This document shows positions 1-11,963 of a stretch of 64,000 nt of DNA, piece after piece; position 1 is the first letter of the stretch, and every line of letters begins with the position of its first letter. This DNA is from Polytrichum commune (Eukaryota; Streptophyta; Polytrichopsida; Polytrichales; Polytrichaceae). The notes below the pieces were generated by a model. That model had not been told where the DNA came from. It did not search any database and saw nothing but the letters and a program-made list of their open reading frames with translations. A program made the translations under genes and the position numbers. The DNA lies in NCBI GenBank assembly GCA_950295325.1, contig OX485804.1:25546001-25610000 (forward strand), in the 5' to 3' direction.

Positions 1-2488
1 ACACAATATGGCAAAAGAGCAGGTTTGTATACTCATTGTTTTGTAGTGAGTATTGGTAGTTACAAACATTCAATGGACTTTACAGGTGAGGTAAATGTGT
101 GACATGGATTGCAATTGAGCTCAGCTGAAGACACCTTACACACGCCTTTCTAACACACAATTGTATGTTTGGGTTGGCATGGGTGCAGGTGAGGCTAGCT
201 CTTAACATTTTCAACACCAACAATAGTGCATTACTCATGTTTGGATATTCTTTCACTTTATGATCTTATACTTGTGAAAGTTATATATCGTTTTACTTTG
301 AACTAGTATCTTGATATGTACACAAACTCTAGAAAGTAGTTGAGATATTGAGAATACATACAAGTGAGGTATGTAAGTTTACATATTACATCCTTAACTT
401 ATTACTGGTTGTAACAATAGTTGTTATGCACAATGTAGTGACATACTAGACTATGTTCTGAACTTAGCTGCCATATGTAATGTGTTTTTGTGAACATGAC
501 ACACATCATTACATGTCAGTACTTTATGCTATCAAACTTTGATTTGAAAGCAAGGAAACTTGATAACATATATAACCACTCTAATGAGAATACATACTCC
601 TTGTTGAAAGTTCAAACTACTTCATATGATGTAGAACATATCACTACATTCATGGCTACAATGACAAATACTATGTTTTGATGAGTAATAGACTTGTGAT
701 GAGAGAAAATCCCACCCACCCACCCTTGCTTTATTTTGATGAAGAATAGAATGGAAAAGGCCTTTGAAAAGAGGAAGATCAAGCTTTGAAAAAAGCTTTG
801 AAAAAAAGACAACTCTCTTTGGACAATGCCTCATTTGCACATGATGCCACAAAGATTGCATCATCATTAAGTGTGATCTTAGCCCAATTCCAATGGAAGG
901 CGTTTGATATTGAATTGTTGTCATAGTTTAAAAACATCATAAATGAAAGCCACCTCTATTGGGTTGATAGTTTAATAGGGTTGCGCACCTCGATATTTGC
1001 ATGTGGTCTGGTCATGTGAAGCAATTATAAGACACACATCAAGACAAAAGTCCTCAAACTTGTCAAAACTAAAGTTAGTTAGATGCTTGAACTATGTAGA
1101 TGTTGCCCTCACGCTTGCCAATTGATCACGAACACCTCCTACTTGGTTGACAAATGGTTGACCACCCGACTCTAGCTCATTTGAATTAAAAAATTAAAAC
1201 AATTGCTAGCAACCAACGCCAATACAAAGAAGATAAAAAAAATATCTTGATCCCACTCACCCAACATCTCTCAATCACTATTAGATGAGCTAGAAGACAT
1301 GTTTTTGAAAGAAATATGCAATGAACTCTCATCACTATTTGATGTCGATGAATTCCTATTGAAGGATTATAGTGAGAGATGCAAAGAGACACACAAAGGG
1401 GAAGAAGAAAAAAAAAGGGTATAGAGGAAGGCAACATATGCAATTATGGGAGCTAGATAAAGTCCAACGAACGGGCCTTGCTACAATTATAGAAGGAAAC
1501 ATGTTGTTGGTGCATGCATGTACCGATAATGCATAATAAATAAGTATTAAGAATGTACATGTTGATGTTTGGGTTGGGGAATGTGGGCAACCTAGAAATG
1601 TTGATGTTGGGGCTTGGGAGCGTTTTCAAGGGGCCGTTTGGCTGCCAACAACCATTGATGAACCCCATACCTTTGCAACACTGGGCACTTCGGGGAACAA
1701 CAAAATTTGTGGGACATGCGTTGTAATTATGCTTTTGAATGAGACAAAGGAACCAAGAAAACGCCCATGCAAGACTTAAAAGGTATTTTTTGTATCGTCT
1801 AGGTGTCTCAAACAAGTTTAATAAGGAAATTATAGATCTATTTCAAATTATTTGAAAAATTAGTTTCCACCTCCTTTACAAGCGTGGTTCTTATGAAAGT
1901 TGTCATATGGCCATTTCAAAGTTAAAAAGGTGGAAACTAGTTTTTCAACAAGCTAAACTCCTAGTAGTCAAATAATGACATTAAAAAACTGGCTTTAAAA
2001 TTTTCCCAAGGCAATACCACATACTTATCCCACACATAAAAAATCTCTCTATGTATATAATTTTATTTTGGCCATTAATGTGAGAAAGAATCCTCGAACG
2101 AAGCGAACTTTGGCTCATATTCTTGATGACTTTCCAACAAACTATGAAATATTTCATGTTAGTGTATGCATGTGTGTTTTGGTTGACTCATTGATTGATT
2201 GGTATAAATTAATGAATAGTTTTTGCAAGAACCAAAGTACAATCACTCGAAGGTGAAATCCCACCCCATAGCTTACTCATAAGGTACTCACGAGCCTTAC
2301 TCGAACGGAACAAACTCTCAAAGTCTACATGGCTCAAATGTTCAAGAACTTTCCAATGAGCTACATAAGATTATCAATGACGACTGGGCGACGATCCTTT
2401 CAACAATGATCTAGTTGTAAGGATGTTGTGGAGAATCTCCATGAAGTCGATGACATGCATTGTCCTCCAAGATTTTCCTACATTCTTA
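1..2488. other. No supported gene, left edge
   Basis: I see no gene here. Open frames are short, change frame and match no family I recognise. The sequence is AT-rich. The stretch 1453-1815 on the minus strand is open for 120 codons, but it has no recognisable motif and no neighbouring exon with compatible splice sites. Treat the region as intergenic, probably decayed repeats. Confidence 0.6.
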
Positions 2489-3016
2489 GGGCGGGTTTAG
2501 ACTTGGAGTCAAGGCTCAAAAATGGGTTGGGGTGAAAGAAATCCACTCCTCTCATTGGTAGAGAGGCTGGGACTCACCTCTTCAAGTTTACACCATGAGT
2601 TGGGGCCAATTAACAAATAAATTATTTTATTCATCATGACAATGGCCTCAAGCCTTGGAAAAGAGAGCTCCCAACCTTGTGGACTCTTTCCCTCTAGTTG
2701 AGGCCATTGTCAAAGCTTTTATTTGCTTGTAGTAGTTTATTCTTTGAGCATTGAATAGGAGGGGAGAAATTCTAAATTTATTATACTTTAATCATTATCC
2801 ATATAATAGTTCATGAGTACGTTGGAACCTCTCATAACCCTCTCATAATTGTAGCCTCCAAATGGCCCCAACCCCACCTAAGTAGGTTTACACATGAAAG
2901 TAAGCAATGGAGTTAGGTTGCTTTCTTATTAATGGCCTTGGGGGCCGATTTGCATGCCACATGGGATATATTGCCCTTCGTTCCCAATGGCCTTGGCCCC
3001 AAGTCTAAACAGGCCC
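2489..3016. mobile_element. PIF/Harbinger-type non-autonomous element (528 bp)
   Basis: The left end starts GGGCGGGTTTAGACTTGG. The right end, read on the other strand, starts GGGCCTGTTTAGACTTGG, giving inverted repeats of about 25 bp with few differences. TTA lies directly outside both ends (2486-2488 and 3017-3019). PIF/Harbinger elements characteristically have a TTA target duplication and termini starting GGGC or GGCC. No transposase is encoded, so this is a MITE-like deletion derivative. Confidence 0.8.
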
Positions 3017-3376
3017 TTACAAGGTCGGGCTCCGAATCTATTCAATACACCCGTCCATTGTCCACGCGTGGCAAGGCCCGCGTTGTGATATTTTTCTCAA
3101 GGCACGCGTTGTGATACTTTTCTCTAGCTAGCTAGGCATGCATTAAGTATGGTGATGACCAACGTGGGGAAATCTTGCTCAACCATCTTGCTCAAAAGCC
3201 AACCCTAGCTAGCTACTTTTGTTTGGGTTGTGGAGGTCACCTTAGTTGACTCTTGCCCATGCAAACTTGTGCTTTACGACTAAAATAGAGTTCCCATTTC
3301 CACCAAGGAACGACTCCGTGCTCCGATCTCGTTCCTCGATCTTCAAGTACAGTCAACTCCGTCGGCCTCATTTACA

Positions 3377-3827
3377 TACAGTCTACCCTCTATAAATGTT
3401 AACCCTCGGGAGTGGATCAAAGTTAACATTTATAGAGGTGTTAACAATTAACAATTATAAAATTACTTTTTTGAGAAATATATAAATCTTAACATTTATA
3501 AATATAAGCAATTGTGAAGAGTCCTTGCGAGAGAATACCATTCATAAAATTGCAAACCCAATCAAAACTTTATTCAATATCAAGTTTACAAATCACGGGT
3601 GAGAGAGAGAGGAATGTAACTGGATGTGTAGTTTTTATCATCCATATTATGGTTGTATTTCATTCGTTAACATTTAAAGAGTCAAATTTACAAAGAAGGG
3701 AGTACCATTTTGTTAACAGTTAACACATTTAACATTTATGGTGTGCAATATGTGGGGAGTAGAAGAAAGTTAACATTTAGAGAGGGTTAACACTTATAGG
3801 TGTAACATTTATAGAGGGTGGACTGTA
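3377..3827. mobile_element. pogo/mariner-type MITE with repeated internal motif (451 bp)
   Basis: TA dinucleotides bound the element. Inside them the ends are inverted: left CAGTCTACCCTCTATAAATG, right (reverse strand) CAGTCCACCCTCTATAAATG, one difference in 20. TA duplication and a CAGT-type end fit Tc1/mariner, pogo branch. The interior repeats a TTAACATTTATAGAG-like motif about eight times (near 3421, 3486, 3665, 3715, 3727, 3768, 3787 and 3800). No coding capacity was seen. Confidence 0.8.
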
Positions 3828-6800
3828 TGTGGTCACTCTTCTTATTTGGACACCGATATTTGAGTTACTATATGCCAAGGCTTCTAGTAACGAGCGAACA
3901 AAACTAAGAAATGTGTTTATACCGGATCGGGTTGTTTGCTCAAAACAAACATAGAAACTACTCTACGATTGATGGTTAGCACGATTGGGAGGGCTCGTTT
4001 GATCATGTTAAGAGAAAGAAAATCTTGGTTTAAATTTCTTGTGTGTTTTCTTGTGTGGGGGTGTGTGTCTCGATGCCATACAAGAACTTGAAATGATGAT
4101 TTTTGTGATGCATAATTGCTGGTTGAATTTTCAATTAGACTAAACAACCATGTTTCATGCCCATGATAGGGCCACACTTTTTTTTTTCTTCTTCCATGTA
4201 TTACTTGTGCTCTTTGAGTTGGACCCCGACCAATCTTATTGAGTATTGATTCTATGATGCAAATTTTGGAGGAGTCGAATCATTTAAATAAGGAAATAAA
4301 TTATTATAATAAATTCTATAATATAACCTCCTTGTTATGATGTACTTGAAGATATTTTCACCTTAGGGAAGATTGGTGGGGGCCCAACTCCAAGACACAG
4401 ACATCTATCCTTGCCCGTCAAGTACTATTGCACGAAATATGTGAGTTAGTGTGACATCAAACTTGGTGTAGCATGTTAATTAGAACCGTCTTCGTGGCTT
4501 GTCATGTAAGGTAGAAGTGCCCACTTATGTCCGTGATCCCGATTCAACAATTGTTTTCCCTCTAAAGTGGGAGACTAGTTCTGTACTTCAACATGAAAAC
4601 TACGTGTATTAGTCTAAGGACTAAAAACACAACTTATTGGTTGAAGAATACAAAATGTCAACATTCGATACTGTCCACTTTGACTATGAGGGCCTATGTG
4701 ACTAGGAAGGGGCAAAGGAGGTTCGCGACTTTTGAACATTTATACGAAAGTTAGCTACCCTTTGATACATGTGATATTAATGTCGTTATCCACATAATTT
4801 GATAGTTAATCTAAATGAATTACATAAGGGACCATAGTGCTCAGAATGTCCACGCGAGTTGTTTCTACCTTAGCACCAAGGTCATGCTACACATGCTCTA
4901 GTAGCTACCTAGGGATTGCAAGACAATTCAAGTGGGTCAATGGTGAACACACATTGTGGGCCTTGATAAATCCGATGTTTATTGTACCTTTACGTTGTTT
5001 GACTAGGAAGGGTCAAACGAGGTTTGTGACTTTAAACAATTCTATAGAAATCATATAAATCCGTATTCATGTAATTTTACTATCACTGTGCTCACAACGC
5101 GATTGCTATTCCAAAGAAGAAAGTGGGTAATTCATTTGGATTAGGTGAGGGACCGTAGTTTTGAAACGATCTAGGATTGTAACATGGGCCATTATTGGTA
5201 CATGTTGGCTAAAACTAAGATAACGGTAGTCTAGAACAAGTTTAAAGTAAAAGCATAGAGTTCATTGTATTTGCTATTAATGAACTTGCTTATACTTTGG
5301 TTAAACTTAAGACAACCAGGCATGATGGGGAGGTATATAAAGGGCTCGTGCGCGAGAGTAAGGGGTCTTTCACCTTACCTCGTGGCTGGGTGATTCATGC
5401 CAAAGAATTTTCCAACAAAGAGTTGAAGTTTTGTTACAAGGATAGATGATTCCACCTTAACACCAAGTATCATATGACACTTGCTCTAGTTGCTACCTAG
5501 CGGATTGCAAAACACTTTCAAGCGGGTCGATGATGAATAGTGTGGGCCATAGAAATAAATATGATGCTTTGTGTAGGCACCTATATGGTTACAAAACACA
5601 TGTATAGGGAGACTTGGATGGTGTTGGGGTTTTTTCACCATATTCTCATGGTGTTGCCCACAAACGATCTAGCTTGTACGGACCATGGGGGCATTCCGTA
5701 CTTTGTGTGACACATGCATCGAATAAAAGGTGACGTTGTCGATTTGCTAGCGTACATTAAATAACACCCCCTTCACCCAAAGGCTACATAGTGCACTTTC
5801 CTCAAAGGTAGAGCGTACCAAGTACTAGCATGTCACATGTGACATGTGATCCGAGTCCCACCAACCGTGAGACGAGGGAAATATCACATACAATCTTTTT
5901 TCACATGCCGATGTATCGCTAGTTCGTGATTCAAAAAATTGGAAATGGAACATTGTGCAAAATTTGCATGTCTTCCATGGATGAAATTGCTAGAAAGATC
6001 CCTAAACGTCATAGGAATTAGATGAAACGGCACACATTGGGATGAATATGTATAATTTTGGATGATCATTCATATTTGGTTTCCCTCACTTCCATGATTG
6101 TAGTCAATGCTCTTCTCTTGGAGAATTGAGAGAAAAATAAATAATAAAATCATTGATCTCATATGAGCGTAGTTCTCATTTGTCCAAGGCGAAGGCTTGG
6201 TCCCCTGTAGGTTTGTGGCTGATTCATCTCAAATGACTTGGATTAGGGTAATTCGGAATTTTTGAACCTGATTCCAACATCAAGTGAACTTAGTAAAGTA
6301 AACAATTGGGATGCATATAATTTTGGGGTCTTTATGTTCGAGGGACGAGAGGTATGCTCGTATGCAATAATTCCTTCTCTCCCTCAATAATAAGGAGAAT
6401 GCAATTTAGTCGATTTACCCATGGTGTTTGTTTAGGGTGATTGTGTGCTTGAGATCAAGATTTGAAGATTTGTTTGGTGTTTACTTATTGGCACTCAAGC
6501 ATGCCATGATAAGCATGCATTGCATGATGAAGTCATGGTCTTAAGGAAAATGGTGTTAATACATGTCATTCGAAGCACTTATCATATATACAATTTTTCA
6601 ATTCAAAAGGTCGTCGATGATTCTCATAAGCAATTGAGTGCGGTTTCCAATGCACCAAAGCATGTCTAATGTGACTCCCTTATGCAAAAGTTAAGAGGGC
6701 TTGAAGTTTTATTGGTAGATCTCTTGAAACCAACATGGGAGCTTGATGTTAAGGTTGTTGATATTCTTGAATCAATATGTACTTATTGTGTAAGCGGGCC

Positions 6801-7689
6801 TACTTTGGTTAGTTTATTTGCAATAAACAAGTTGGCATACTAGATTTGGAGCTCTTGACTCACGAGCTTTGTTTTTCTCATTCAAGTTATATTGTAGAGT
6901 TTGGCAAGCCTAGGAGGGGAGGATCAATGGACAATCAATTTGCCCCAATTATGGATATTAACAGGAGTCCACCTCTTAATTGAGGCAGTGTTCTACATGT
7001 GCACATACTCTATAATTCATGTCAATGTTGACAAACAAAGGCAAACATTTTGTGTATCTCCCCGCCCCCCCCCCTCATTTAATATTCAAATTTCACTCCA
7101 TTGATTATGGTAAATAGTGTGGGCAGATGTATAATGTGACTTACCATGGACAACACTATTGTGTGGCCCACAATATTAACCTTCACACAAAAAAGTGCAA
7201 CCCGTATTACAATTGTCATGCCTTGATGATATACCCACTCCCTTCTCCTAGGTTGGAAGGCTATCAAATTGTCATTTTATTTTTTATTGTTTCTATCCAA
7301 TAGAAAGATTTGTGAAATTGTGAAAATATTTTTAGGGTGAAAATAAGCTCAATAGTGTGGCCCACAATATTTATCATAACAATGTACTAGATTCATTTGG
7401 ACAATAGAGAGGATTTGTTGCTTAAGAGTGTAAATATCATCTCTTCAAAATCAATACAAGCCCCTTATGAATTTCTTCAAAATTATCCCAAGTGTGTCTT
7501 CCCAAGACAAGTGGGCCTAAACACTTTGAGGTCTACACCCACTTCTCCCATAATATTAATCACATGATAAATATGAGATAACTAGCATATCCACATTGAG
7601 GCTGCAAGCATTTTTTCATTATATTTGGAGATTGTAAGAATATTTGATTCACTATCATTGTGAGGAATGTCTTTCTTCTTAACTAATCA
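3828..7689. other. No gene; degenerate duplicated segments
   Basis: No supported gene. Two related segments occur at about 4805-4985 and 5130-5580: both run through an 'AGGGACC(A/G)TAG' start, a 'TAGCACCAAG/TAACACCAAG' stretch, 'GCTACCTAG' and 'GTGGGCC'. They are divergent and look like an old duplication of non-coding sequence. A further dispersed repeat lies at 6190-6420 and has its own entry. Confidence 0.5.
6190..6420. repeat. Dispersed repeat E, copy 1
   Basis: This segment shares an ordered series of blocks with 62390-62590 and, more partially, 58330-58460: 'TTTGTGGC', 'TCTCAAATGAC', 'GGGATGCAT', then 'CTCGTATGC', 'ATAATTCC' and 'CTCTC'. Ends and target duplication are not recognisable, so the class of element is unknown. 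Confidence 0.5.
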
Positions 7690-7870
7690 CATAGGTCCCC
7701 CAATTATGTGGAGTTCTGAACTTAAGAATGCTTAACAAACTTTGAGCGTGTAGTCCAATCCTTTCTAACACATGTCTTTTTTGACAGTTTGTTTGTTCTC
7801 ATGTTCAACGCCTCCACACACTACTCAAACACAAGTGTATGATTAAGATCATCAAATGGAAATTAGGCCC
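7690..7870. repeat. Dispersed repeat D, copy 1
   Basis: Contains 'CACATAGGTCCCCCAATTATG', then 'GTAGTCCAATC', 'ACACATGTCTTTTTTGA' and 'GTTTGTTCT'. The same ordered blocks recur at 23340-23510 (inside an intron), 32180-32420, 61690-61890, 62090-62300 and 63590-63840. Copies are diverged and I could not define element ends. Confidence 0.6.
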
Positions 7871-8029
7871 ACTTTCTCTAAATTATAAGATTAAGATCTT
7901 TATAAATTCATATCAAATTGAGGGCGGGGGGAGGGTGCTATGTGACCGTTTCTTTTGACAATTTCTATCAACTTAGGGTGGGCTCCAAATTACTCCATGG
8001 TGTAATCCGGCTTCTCCATCCGCATTCGC

Positions 8030-9788
8030 GGATCACCTCAAATTTAGAGTTCCTGAATCAGAGTTGTATTTCATAGTGGACGATAAGCTGCAAAGAATTT
8101 TCCAAAGAGGGGGGGATTCATAGCAATTCTTGGTCATGAGCCATGACCTTCGGTCATACAAGGATCTACTACTTGCGCCCTATCACCGATGAAATGAATT
8201 CCTCTTCCGAGGCCAAGCTTTGTGGGGGAGAAGGCTCCCCAAACCCACGCAAGCCTGCTTGAAGTTGATTCTTAAATAGATAAAAAGATTGAGCTTCCGC
8301 CGCCATGGGGAATTTTTGATGGGTTTCGTATAAGTTGCCAGCGGTAAGATTCATGCTCAGAGGATTGGCAATGGTTGATCACTTCCCCTAAAATCATTCC
8401 CAACGTTTCTCATCTTTGCTTCAGCAGTTGGAATGGCGCATGGTGTGAGTAGATTGGGGTTGAAATCAAGTGAGCGTCTGTGGAAGGATTTCTTCAGAGA
8501 TTCTTTTCTATGGTGGGACTGCCGGCTCAACAAGGTATAGCAATGTTGTATTTGAGGTTTATGGGTTTATGGGTTAATGGGTTTAAGGGTATAAGGGATT
8601 CTGGATTTTAGGGTTTAAGGTGCGGGTTTATGGTGGTTCAGGGTAATGTGCTTGTGGGAGCATATAATATTGTTGTTACTTGATGCTCGTGGTTTGGCCC
8701 TTCGATCCTTTTGGGTCTCTGCATTTTAAAAAACAATGGATTCTGGGTTTTCGTGTACAGGTTCTCAGTGCCTGCGTACCCGGGATGAAACAACGTGAAT
8801 CTTATTGTACTGCTAGTGCCTCTCAGAGGATGCATGAAGGAGAACGAGACTCAAATCCTGACAGGTACTCAGCTTGTGTTTAGAAAGAAAAATCGATGTG
8901 TGTGTTCTCACAGAAGGAATTGGGTGGGTGGTTTATTTCAACCCAGTAATGCATGTCATCTTTTCTATAATTCTGGTTTGTTTGATTACAAGAAGCAGCT
9001 GTAGTCAAGATTCTCTCTAGATTGCAGAACGTATCTCTTGATATTAGGGTTAAGGTGACAGAGGTATGGATGTAATGAGTCATTTGGAGGTCATTGACAC
9101 GTGGTTAATAACAACATCTCTTGTGACAGAACAGCAAGGAAAAAAATGGAAGAATCGCATGAACCCAGACCTAGTTGTGTTCAGAAAAGGAAAGTATTAA
9201 TGTATATCCTCAGTTTGAACTCTTGACATAGGGTTAAGTTGACAAATGTATGGAAGTGATTAGTGATTGGTATTCATCGACACATGGTTAATAACATCAC
9301 TTGTGGCAGAACAACAAGAAAGAAATTAAAGAATTACACAATCACATGACCATGGCCTAGTTTTGTTCAGAAAGAAAATTTTAATGTGTGACCTCACAGA
9401 AGAAATTGCATGGGTGGTTTATTTCAACCCAGTCATGCATGTAATCTTCTAGAACACTGGTTATTATCATACCAGCCTGGGATGGGCACCCGATCCGAGG
9501 TGTGGTCACTGTTTCTGGGTGAGAATGCGGGATGTTGTGGAGTGTATGGAAGCTCCTTTTGAAGCTAATATGTGATGAAAATTGTAAGAACAAGAACGAA
9601 TCTTTAAAAAATAACCAAACAACCCTTGATCTAAGCTTGATTTACAAAGGCTTGGATGCACACATCCAGTTCGATTATAAGAAGGAGCTGTAGTCAAGAT
9701 CCTCACTAGATTACAGAGCGGATCCCTTGACAATAGGGTTAAGGTGGCAGAGGTATAAATTTGATGACTGATTGGAGGTGGTTGACAC
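8030..9788 (+). promoter_or_regulatory. 5' region of the PPR gene: telomere-like tract and tandem repeats
   Basis: No separate gene is supported. At 8554-8635 the sequence is a degenerate run of GGGTTTA/TTTAGGG-like units, including TTTAGGGTTTAAGG, a form of the plant telo-box. From about 8870 to 9860 a roughly 300-bp segment is repeated in three diverged copies. Anchors are the blocks around 'GGTTAATAACA' at 9103, 9286 and 9791, and the block 'GTGGTTTATTTCAACCCA' near 8928 and 9412. The third copy is interrupted by about 215 bp (9450-9665) and runs into the proposed PPR start codon. Part of this region is probably transcribed leader, which is inference. Confidence 0.5.
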
Positions 9789-11963
9789 ATGGTTAATAAC
9801 ATCACCTCTTGTGGCAGAACAGCAAGGAAGAAATGGAAGAATTACACAATCGCATGGGAGAAATATGGAAAAGTGGAAGATATGCTGGACAGGCTGGGTA
9901 AAGAAGGCAAGCTGTTGAATATTCACACCTATATTGGCTTGTTACGGAGGTGTACGGACCTGAAAGATGCAGTGTCAGGGAAGCAGGTGCACACCCACAT
10001 AACTCGAAGTTGCATTCAACCAACAACAATTTTGACTAACGCTATCCTGAATATGTACATCAAGTGTGGACACTTGGGAGATGCTTTTCACGTATTTAAT
10101 AATGCATCATCACGAGTCCGGGATAGGTACACTTGGGGCATTATGCTGGGTGGGTATTCCAAGCATCAGTGCTTTCAGGAAGCTTTGCACATTTATGAGC
10201 AGATGCGAAAGGAAGGCGTGGTTCCAGACAAATTCATGTTCACTAATGTGATCAATGCATGTGCAAACCTTAGACTTCTGGAATCAGGCAAGCAAGTTCA
10301 TGCTGATCTGCTGAAATGTGGGATCAAAACAGATATCATACTGGCCAACACCCTTATTGACATGTATGCCAAATGTGGCAGTGTGAGGCAAGCACGAGAA
10401 TTGTTCGACCAGATGGATATTAGGGATGTGGTGACATGGAATGTCATGATTGGAGGATTTGCCCAAGACGGCCACTTCGAGGAGGCATTCGAGTTGTTCC
10501 AACAAATGGCACAAGGAACTTTGAAGCCTGATCCTGTCACTTACATCAATATCCTCACTGCTTGTTCAAACCCGGAAGCTCTTACATTGGGCAGGAGGGT
10601 CCATGTCCAGATTGTTGGTTCTAGATTCCAGTCAGATGTCCGCGTAGCAACTGCACTTGTCAACATGTATGCAAAATGTGGGAGCATCCAGGATGCACAG
10701 CAGGTGTTTGATAAAATGGTCACGCGAAATATTTACACATGGAACGTGCTGATTGGGGCATATGCAGAGATTGGCTGTGGGGATAAGGCATTTGATTTGT
10801 TTTTACAAATGCAGCAGCGTCAGCATGGCGTAGAACCAAACGCAATCACATTTCTTGCAATCCTTAATCCTCGTGCAACCTCTGGAGCTTTGGAGTGGGT
10901 TAAGGACGTGCATGCCCAAGTCCACAAAGCTGGACTACAGTCTGATGTGCGTGTGGGGAATGCCCTTATCAACATGTTTGCAAAGAGTGGGAACATAAGT
11001 GATGCACGCGGTGTTTTTGAGAAAATGGCTGAACGCGATTTGGTGACGTGGAGCTCGATGATTGGAGGACTTGCACTGCATGGGTATGGTCAGGAAGCTC
11101 TTCAACTTTTTGAACATATGAAAAGGGAAGGGTTCAAACCAAACGCAATGACTTTGATGGGTGTTCTCTCAGCATGTAGACACTCAGGCCTTGTGGGTGA
11201 GTGTCAACGACATTTTTCGGCTATGTCCGAACAATACGGCATTGTACCTGAGATTGAGCACTATGGCTGCATGGTGGATGTCCTTGGCTCTGCTGGGCAT
11301 TTGGACGAAGCTGAGGACTTGGTGAAGAATATGCCAATGGATGCAGATGCTTCGATTTGGGGAGCATTGCTTGGTGCTTGTAGAATTCATGGCAACGTGA
11401 GATTGGCCGAACATGCTGCAACTCACTATCTAAAGTTGGAGCCAGGAAATGCTGGAATTTACGTGGCTTTGTCCAACATATATTCGGCAGCTGGTATGCA
11501 GGACCGTGTGTTAGCAGTGCGCAGTATGATGGGGGCAAGGGGTGTAAAGAAGGAGCCAGGGCGCAGCTGGATCGAAGTTAATAAGAAGGTACATTACTTT
11601 GTTGCAGATGATAGATCTCACCCTCGAGCAGAAGATATTTACTCTGAATTGAACAGACTGACCCAAGAAATGAAGAAGGCAGGATATGTCCCGGACACTC
11701 GACATGTTCTACACAACGTGGACAAGCAGCAGAAGGAAGAAGCTCTTTGTTCTCATAGTGAGAAATTGGCCATAGCTTATGGTCTCATCAGCACACCCCT
11801 GGGAACACCCATCCGCGTTTTCAAGAACCTTCGTGTATGTTCTGATTGCCACATGGCGACAAAGTTCATATCCATGGTCACTGGGAGGGAAATTGTAGTG
11901 AGGGATGGTAGTCGTTTCCACCACTTCAAGAATGGTGTCTGTTCTTGTGGTGATTTTTGGTGA
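9789..11963 (+). CDS. PLS-class pentatricopeptide repeat protein with DYW domain
   Basis: Single open frame of 724 residues. PPR proteins of this class bind organellar RNA, and the DYW domain is the cytidine deaminase of C-to-U RNA editing in mitochondria or plastids. PLS-type repeats run from about residue 45 to 500, with characteristic strings such as MYAKCGS, DVVTWNVMIGG and LEPGNAGIYVALSNIYSAAG. E-type motifs follow, then a PG box (EPGRSWIEV, 589-597). The DYW domain has the catalytic H-x-E (His656, Glu658), CSDC (Cys684, Cys687), C-x-C (718 and 720) and ends in DFW instead of DYW. All deaminase ligands are intact. The start is uncertain: the first Met lies inside a tandem repeat, and Met32 (9882) is an alternative. 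Only a few basic residues precede the repeats, so a targeting peptide could lie in an unseen upstream exon. The editing target cannot be read from the gene itself. Confidence 0.95.
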   Translation: MVNNITSCGRTARKKWKNYTIAWEKYGKVEDMLDRLGKEGKLLNIHTYIGLLRRCTDLKDAVSGKQVHTHITRSCIQPTTILTNAILNMYIKCGHLGDAFHVFNNASSRVRDRYTWGIMLGGYSKHQCFQEALHIYEQMRKEGVVPDKFMFTNVINACANLRLLESGKQVHADLLKCGIKTDIILANTLIDMYAKCGSVRQARELFDQMDIRDVVTWNVMIGGFAQDGHFEEAFELFQQMAQGTLKPDPVTYINILTACSNPEALTLGRRVHVQIVGSRFQSDVRVATALVNMYAKCGSIQDAQQVFDKMVTRNIYTWNVLIGAYAEIGCGDKAFDLFLQMQQRQHGVEPNAITFLAILNPRATSGALEWVKDVHAQVHKAGLQSDVRVGNALINMFAKSGNISDARGVFEKMAERDLVTWSSMIGGLALHGYGQEALQLFEHMKREGFKPNAMTLMGVLSACRHSGLVGECQRHFSAMSEQYGIVPEIEHYGCMVDVLGSAGHLDEAEDLVKNMPMDADASIWGALLGACRIHGNVRLAEHAATHYLKLEPGNAGIYVALSNIYSAAGMQDRVLAVRSMMGARGVKKEPGRSWIEVNKKVHYFVADDRSHPRAEDIYSELNRLTQEMKKAGYVPDTRHVLHNVDKQQKEEALCSHSEKLAIAYGLISTPLGTPIRVFKNLRVCSDCHMATKFISMVTGREIVVRDGSRFHHFKNGVCSCGDFW

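Noticed and set aside
1453-1815. 120-codon minus-strand frame
   Set aside because: It has no motif, no compatible neighbouring exons and atypical composition for a gene.
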